This document shows, in pieces, positions 60,086-64,000 of a DNA stretch of 64,000 nucleotides (the first letter of the stretch is position 1; every line of letters begins with the position of its first letter). Made by a program: the position numbers and the translations under genes. The notes beneath the pieces were generated by a model that made no database searches, had not been told where the DNA came from, and worked only from the letters and a program-made list of their open reading frames with translations. The DNA comes from Lachnospiraceae bacterium (GTDB taxonomy: Bacteria > Bacillota > Clostridia > Lachnospirales > Lachnospiraceae): positions 1 through 64,000 of the forward strand of contig JALENY010000022.1 in assembly GCA_022767285.1 (NCBI GenBank). Reading direction: 5' to 3'.

Positions 60086-61480
60086 CTATTTTTTTGCGGC
60101 TTTTTCAGCAAGTATCTTTGCGTTGGATTCCACACGCTTTTTATTCAGCGGATACAAAAATGCCAATACGACTGCAAGAAGAGCAAATCCAATAGCCGGC
60201 ACGAGACAGGACAGATTGTAAATACCATGGGTAACGTTCGGGTCAAACTGCGTCTCAGCCGTATAACCGATCAGTGTCAGCAGACCGCCTGCCACCGCAG
60301 AGGAAGCTGCCTGGCCGAGTTTTCTTGCAAAAGAATACACCGAGTAGATCTCACCATCCGAACGTTCTCCTCTCTGAACTTCCGTATCATCGATAACATC
60401 TGTGATCATAGCCCAGCAGATCAGGCTGAATATTCCGAGTCCGATGTAGGAAACCGCGTAAAAGCCTAAAAATACCCATGCACTTTTCGTCTGAACAAAG
60501 AACAGAACCGCATTTACTGCTGCTCCAAATAAGGACGCTGCAACAGCCAGCTCTTTTCTCCCGAACTTTGTAGATAATTTTACGGTAAAGACAGACATAA
60601 TCAAAATCACAGCTGTTCCTACCAGACCGGCTGCAGACTGAGCAACCGTGTTCCTAAAGTAGTTGGGATATACATATGTGCTCATGGTTTGCTGTGTCAG
60701 CTGCACCAGAAGCATGCAGACGGAAGCCAGCACAATACCGATCAATGCTTTGTTTGAAATAAGACCTTTTAATAGTTTTACGAGATCGAATTTTTCTGTT
60801 TTCTGCTCAACTTTAACACGTTCCGTACACATTTTGTAACAGAGTATATAGCAGATCACCGCGCCAACAGAGCAGATCAAAGCAGCAATCGATACCTTGG
60901 GACCGGAAAGAACTTTGTTTCCGTTTGCGTCGGTATTATAAACGATAATCGGAAGAACAACACCGATGACCATACCGGCCAGAGAAGCACCGATTGTGCG
61001 AAAGTTGGACAGCTGCGCACGTTCTTTCGGTTCGCCCGAGACTGCAGATGCCATGGAACCGTAAGGAATGTTCACACTGGTGTAGAACACGCTTCCCCAA
61101 AGGAGATAAGTAAAGAACATCCAGAAGATCTTAAATGCCATCGGCATATTCCGGAACCAGCTCGCGTACATTAAGAAAGAAGCCACGGCCACCGGCCCAC
61201 ACATTCTTAAAAGCCACGGCTTGAATTTACCATTTGCAGTTGCTTTGCTTCGGTCCACGATCTGACCCATGGTTACATCTGTAATCGCATCCACAAAACG
61301 GGCCAAAGTCATCATAATACCTACCAGACCAACGGATACTCCCATAACGTCTGAGTAGAATTTCATCAGCATCATACTAGACAAAATAAAGGTAAAGTCA
61401 TTGCCGAAATCACCGAACATATAACCCAATTTATCCGAAATGCCAAAAGGTTTCACTGTCTTGTTTGTTTTCGTTTCCAT
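60086..61480 (-). CDS. GPH-family glycoside/hexuronide:cation symporter
   Basis: The 464-aa protein has about 12 membrane helices and the GPH (MelB/UidB) signatures: SDKLGYMFGDFGNDFTFILS, RFVDAITDVTMGQIVDRSKA and WGSVFYTSVNIPYGSMASAV. It probably brings in glucuronides with Na+ or H+. It is 89 bp after the beta-glucuronidase gene on the same strand and lies in the same operon. GGAGG precedes the start. Specificity for glucuronides is inferred from the neighbour. Confidence 0.93.
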   Translation of the reverse strand: METKTNKTVKPFGISDKLGYMFGDFGNDFTFILSSMMLMKFYSDVMGVSVGLVGIMMTLARFVDAITDVTMGQIVDRSKATANGKFKPWLLRMCGPVAVASFLMYASWFRNMPMAFKIFWMFFTYLLWGSVFYTSVNIPYGSMASAVSGEPKERAQLSNFRTIGASLAGMVIGVVLPIIVYNTDANGNKVLSGPKVSIAALICSVGAVICYILCYKMCTERVKVEQKTEKFDLVKLLKGLISNKALIGIVLASVCMLLVQLTQQTMSTYVYPNYFRNTVAQSAAGLVGTAVILIMSVFTVKLSTKFGRKELAVAASLFGAAVNAVLFFVQTKSAWVFLGFYAVSYIGLGIFSLICWAMITDVIDDTEVQRGERSDGEIYSVYSFARKLGQAASSAVAGGLLTLIGYTAETQFDPNVTHGIYNLSCLVPAIGFALLAVVLAFLYPLNKKRVESNAKILAEKAAKK

Positions 61481-61569
61481 CCGGAACCTCCCATTCCTCT
61501 TTTTGAATGATTTTATTGAGACTGCATCACTTCTGTTTCTCGCATTATTCTTGTATCATCTACGTCATT

Positions 61570-63402
61570 TTAAAAACTGTCCTTTTCCTTCTTATAATCC
61601 AACGGTATTTTTGTCCAACGGTCTTTCAGCAGATAAGCTGCATCTTTGGGCTGTCTCTGTCTGGTAAATACACCCTTTTTATTCCCATTTACGCGCATGA
61701 TCCCCTCAGTAGTCTGAAAATCAGCGAAATTCCATATCTGTTCCCCTTTTACAAAATCGTAAGAGTCAAATACACCGTGCGTCATATCCAGATATTCTTT
61801 CTGGTACTCCTGGCTCCACATTACGGACGGCAGTTTATGTTCAGAACCCAGCGTGTCTGCACCATACTCACTGAAAATAAACGGTTTATCCAGATTCAGG
61901 GCTTTCCATGCATCCATCTCTTCCCGGAACATCTTTTCCGCATCACATATCTCATTTCCGCCCTTTACATACCATCCGTAATAACGATTCAGCGCTATAA
62001 TATCGCTGAACTGGTAGCATTTGCATACTCCCGGTACGGAATTCATAACCAGCGCAAAGGTCCTGGGACGTTTCTGGGGATCCAGTTCAATGGCACAGTC
62101 AAATATTTCCTTAAAGTACGGAACGGCCGCATCACTTGTAGTCTCCGGCTCATTTAACAGGCTCCATGCAATGACTGAAGGATGATTTTTATCCCGGGTG
62201 ATCATCTCCTCCACCGCCTTTAAGTGCGCTTTTAGGAGAACCGGTGTGGTCTCTTTTTCAAAGAAAGCTGTCTGCTTCCCGGTACTTGCTTCCATAAAGT
62301 TCATAAGGCTTTCGAACAGACCAACCGCCGGTACCTCATCGATGATCAGGAATCCTTCCCGGTCTGCCATCTGATAGATTTCCTCGCTGTAGGGATAATG
62401 CGATGTGCGGAAAGAGTTTGCACCGATCCACTTCATCAGTTCGAAGTCCCGCTTCATAATACCCATGTTAAAACCACGGCCCACGATATCGCTGTCTTCA
62501 TGTTTTCCGAAACCTTTTAAATAAATCGGCTTTCCGTTGAGAAGAATGCTGGTTCCCTTTACCTCAACGGTGCGGATACCGATCTGCTGTTCATATTCAT
62601 CCACAATTTCCGCATCATCCATAATGCGGACAGACAGTTTATACAGATATGCCGCATGCACTTCCCAGAGATGGGCCGCTTTTACTTCCAGAACCCCTTC
62701 TTTTCCTTTTGCAGATGCGGTCTCTTTCCCATCTTCATCAAAAAGCTTCACCTGAACCGGATGTTCACCGGTGGTTTTTATCCTGTAACTTATTTTTGCA
62801 TCCCCGCCATTCAACTCATATGCAAGGTCAATATCATGCACGGACTCCTTCGGAACAGCCATCAAATGTACAGAACGCTGCAAACCGGAATAGTTGTAAA
62901 AGTCAAAATACGGTTTTGCCATCTTTCTGCCGTTTGACAAAGTAATCGTCTCACCACAGGGAATATTCGTAACTGTCAGTTCATTGTTTACTTTAACAAC
63001 GACTTTATTATATGCATTGTAACGAACTACATCCGTCACTTTTGCACAGAACGGAAGAAAACCGCCTTCATGGGCTGCCACTTTTATACCGTTTACAAAC
63101 ACTTCCGCACGGTGAGTCGCTGCCGCAAAACGGATGATCACATCCTTTCCTTCCCATTCTCCGGGCACAAACATATCTTTCTCGTACCACATATCGCCTG
63201 TATACTCACGGATCTCTTTTTCCGTATAGAAATCCTGAAAACTTGCAGGCACCGGTATCATGTCTTTTCCCGGAAATCCTTCCACATATCTCTGAGCTTC
63301 TCCCTCCGACTTTTCATCCAGAGCAAATTTCCACATACCGTCCATGGAAACAACCCTTCTTGTTAAAGTTACTGTCGGATACAACATTGAATACGCCAAC
63401 AT
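61570..63402 (-). CDS. uidA: Beta-glucuronidase (GH2), Loop-1 type
   Basis: The 610-aa GH2 enzyme cleaves beta-D-glucuronides in the cytosol. It has the sugar-binding domain, Ig-like domain and catalytic barrel. Acid/base Glu418 is in WSLLNEPE, nucleophile Glu512 in IFSEYGADT, and the Asn574/Lys576 pair in NGNKKG is the motif that recognises the glucuronate carboxylate in true GUS enzymes. The active-site loop at about 362-391 has the same length as Loop 1 in the E. coli enzyme, placing it in the Loop-1 class that handles small, drug-like glucuronides. AGGAGG is seven bases from the ATG at 63402. Confidence 0.96.
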   Translation of the reverse strand: MLAYSMLYPTVTLTRRVVSMDGMWKFALDEKSEGEAQRYVEGFPGKDMIPVPASFQDFYTEKEIREYTGDMWYEKDMFVPGEWEGKDVIIRFAAATHRAEVFVNGIKVAAHEGGFLPFCAKVTDVVRYNAYNKVVVKVNNELTVTNIPCGETITLSNGRKMAKPYFDFYNYSGLQRSVHLMAVPKESVHDIDLAYELNGGDAKISYRIKTTGEHPVQVKLFDEDGKETASAKGKEGVLEVKAAHLWEVHAAYLYKLSVRIMDDAEIVDEYEQQIGIRTVEVKGTSILLNGKPIYLKGFGKHEDSDIVGRGFNMGIMKRDFELMKWIGANSFRTSHYPYSEEIYQMADREGFLIIDEVPAVGLFESLMNFMEASTGKQTAFFEKETTPVLLKAHLKAVEEMITRDKNHPSVIAWSLLNEPETTSDAAVPYFKEIFDCAIELDPQKRPRTFALVMNSVPGVCKCYQFSDIIALNRYYGWYVKGGNEICDAEKMFREEMDAWKALNLDKPFIFSEYGADTLGSEHKLPSVMWSQEYQKEYLDMTHGVFDSYDFVKGEQIWNFADFQTTEGIMRVNGNKKGVFTRQRQPKDAAYLLKDRWTKIPLDYKKEKDSF

Positions 63403-63445
63403 CTTTCTACCTCCTTTGCACTCTCATATCCATTGTGTAGGGGCA

Positions 63446-63454
63446 AGTATAGCA
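63446..63454 (-). promoter_or_regulatory. Extended -10 promoter of the uidA operon
   Basis: The minus strand carries TGCTATACT, an extended -10, about 45 bp before the uidA start. No good -35 is seen, which fits an activator-dependent promoter. Confidence 0.5.
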
Positions 63455-63514
63455 TCCTGCCTAAAATACTGTGAGTATAATTTTTTTGTTTTTTCGCATT
63501 TTTTTCATTTTAGG

Positions 63515-63543
63515 TTGTAATTATCTAAAAATTGTACGATAAT
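63515..63543 (+). promoter_or_regulatory. Promoter of the AraC gene at the right edge
   Basis: TTGTAA (63515-63520) and GATAAT (63538-63543) are 17 bp apart, 60 bp before the start codon at 63603. Confidence 0.5.
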
Positions 63544-63602
63544 AGAGAATAATACTACGAATATAAGAAACTGATTAACCCAGCAACAAGAGGAGCAATC
63601 CT

Positions 63603-64000
63603 ATGAAATACGATGCCGAACTGCAATTTGCAGAAAAGCTTGCGCAGAGTTATTATCTTTCTGTCAATTACTACAAAAAATCACAAAGCGAGATCCATTA
63701 TCCGGATAAAGGTCTGCGAAAAATGATAAACCCCGCGACAAACTACCTGGAAGGACTCCGCAATCTGCCGATCCGACTCCGGGATAATACCATTTACCGT
63801 ATCGCCGATTCCTTCCACTGTGTTTATCTTTTTTTCCTTCTTCCGGATGCGGAAGAAATGACCCTGGCCTGGATTGGTCCATACCACATTCAGGAGATAA
63901 CCCAGAAAGAGATTCTTGCACTGATTCAGACACTCTCGCTGTCTCCGGCCAAAATTGCGCAGTTACAGAAATATTATGAGGATCTTCCCTTAATTCGAAA
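63603..64000 (+). CDS. N-terminal part of a probable AraC-family regulator, cut by the window edge
   Basis: The frame starts MKYDAELQFAEKLAQSYYLS with AGAGGAG before it and is open to the last base (132 residues visible). The text FHCVYLFFLLPDAEEMTLAW, then IGPYHIQEI, resembles the sensing domain of a common Lachnospiraceae AraC regulator type. The DNA-binding half would lie beyond the window, so the family call is not proved. It is divergent from the uidA operon and probably controls it. Confidence 0.6.
   Translation, partial: MKYDAELQFAEKLAQSYYLSVNYYKKSQSEIHYPDKGLRKMINPATNYLEGLRNLPIRLRDNTIYRIADSFHCVYLFFLLPDAEEMTLAWIGPYHIQEITQKEILALIQTLSLSPAKIAQLQKYYEDLPLIR

Noticed and set aside
1-64000. 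CRISPR arrays, prophage or insertion-sequence transposases
   Set aside because: No regularly spaced repeats, no integrase, transposase or phage structural genes were seen on either strand.

Overview
The window reads as chromosomal DNA of a low-to-moderate GC, spore-forming Gram-positive of the class Clostridia, most likely a gut Lachnospiraceae. This is inferred from strong AGGAGG-type ribosome binding sites, spmA/spmB spore maturation genes, an A/V-type rotary ATPase operon, a SAM-I riboswitch before metK, GPH sugar transport with a hexuronate pathway, and DHHW/MBOAT/DUF4358 surface genes. No phage, plasmid, CRISPR array or rRNA is visible. One tRNA (Lys, CTT) is present.

Layout. 1-5049 (-): a giant RHS/YD-repeat protein without its N-terminus, whose variable C-terminal tip lies beyond the left edge. 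5.2-12.3 kb: metK with its riboswitch, an L,D-transpeptidase, glmS, a TIM-barrel protein of unknown function, tRNA-Lys and a hairpin-rich intergenic stretch. 12.3-22.0 kb: trmB, then a nine-gene A/V-type ATPase operon (+) ending in a strong terminator. 22.0-22.5 kb: an AT-rich spacer with clustered DnaA boxes. 22.5-31.2 kb: trxB, a DUF885 protein, an orphan LytTR regulator, spmA, a cytidylate-kinase-like gene, recQ, spmB and rsmI, with copies of a dispersed palindromic repeat. 31.4-37.6 kb: a URO-D-family protein, an AraC regulator and a four-gene cell-surface O-acylation operon. 37.6-42.6 kb: N6-methyltransferase, ricT, holB, a guanylate-kinase-like gene and a frameshifted Orn/Lys/Arg decarboxylase; this resembles the yaaO-tmk-holB-yaaT-yabB-yabC(rsmI) cluster of Bacillus, with foreign-looking genes between the methyltransferase and rsmI. 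42.7-48.1 kb: a molybdenum hydroxylase operon (FAD, 2Fe-2S and Mo subunits) directly behind a two-component system. 48.2-54.5 kb: a DEDDh exonuclease, an FtsX-type ABC exporter with a long coiled coil, and a divergent TetR regulator with candidate operators. 54.7-64 kb: a glucuronide utilisation locus.

How the genes work together. The ATPase genes encode one complete rotary machine. In the glucuronide locus, a GPH symporter is paired with a Loop-1-type beta-glucuronidase. UxaC, a fructuronate reductase and UxuA then carry glucuronate to 2-keto-3-deoxygluconate, and two AraC regulators are divergently placed. KDG kinase and aldolase are not in the window. The O-acylation genes probably form one membrane complex that modifies a surface polymer.

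The most unusual items are: the truncated lectin-bearing RHS gene joined to a foreign 3' end; a DnaA-box cluster far from dnaA; a dispersed palindromic repeat that supplies the last codons of recQ and brackets a kinase gene between split spmA and spmB; a decarboxylase broken by a +1 frameshift; a terminator embedded in a convergent coding sequence; and structured spacers in the ATPase operon and beside the tRNA. No wholly new system can be proved from this sequence alone.
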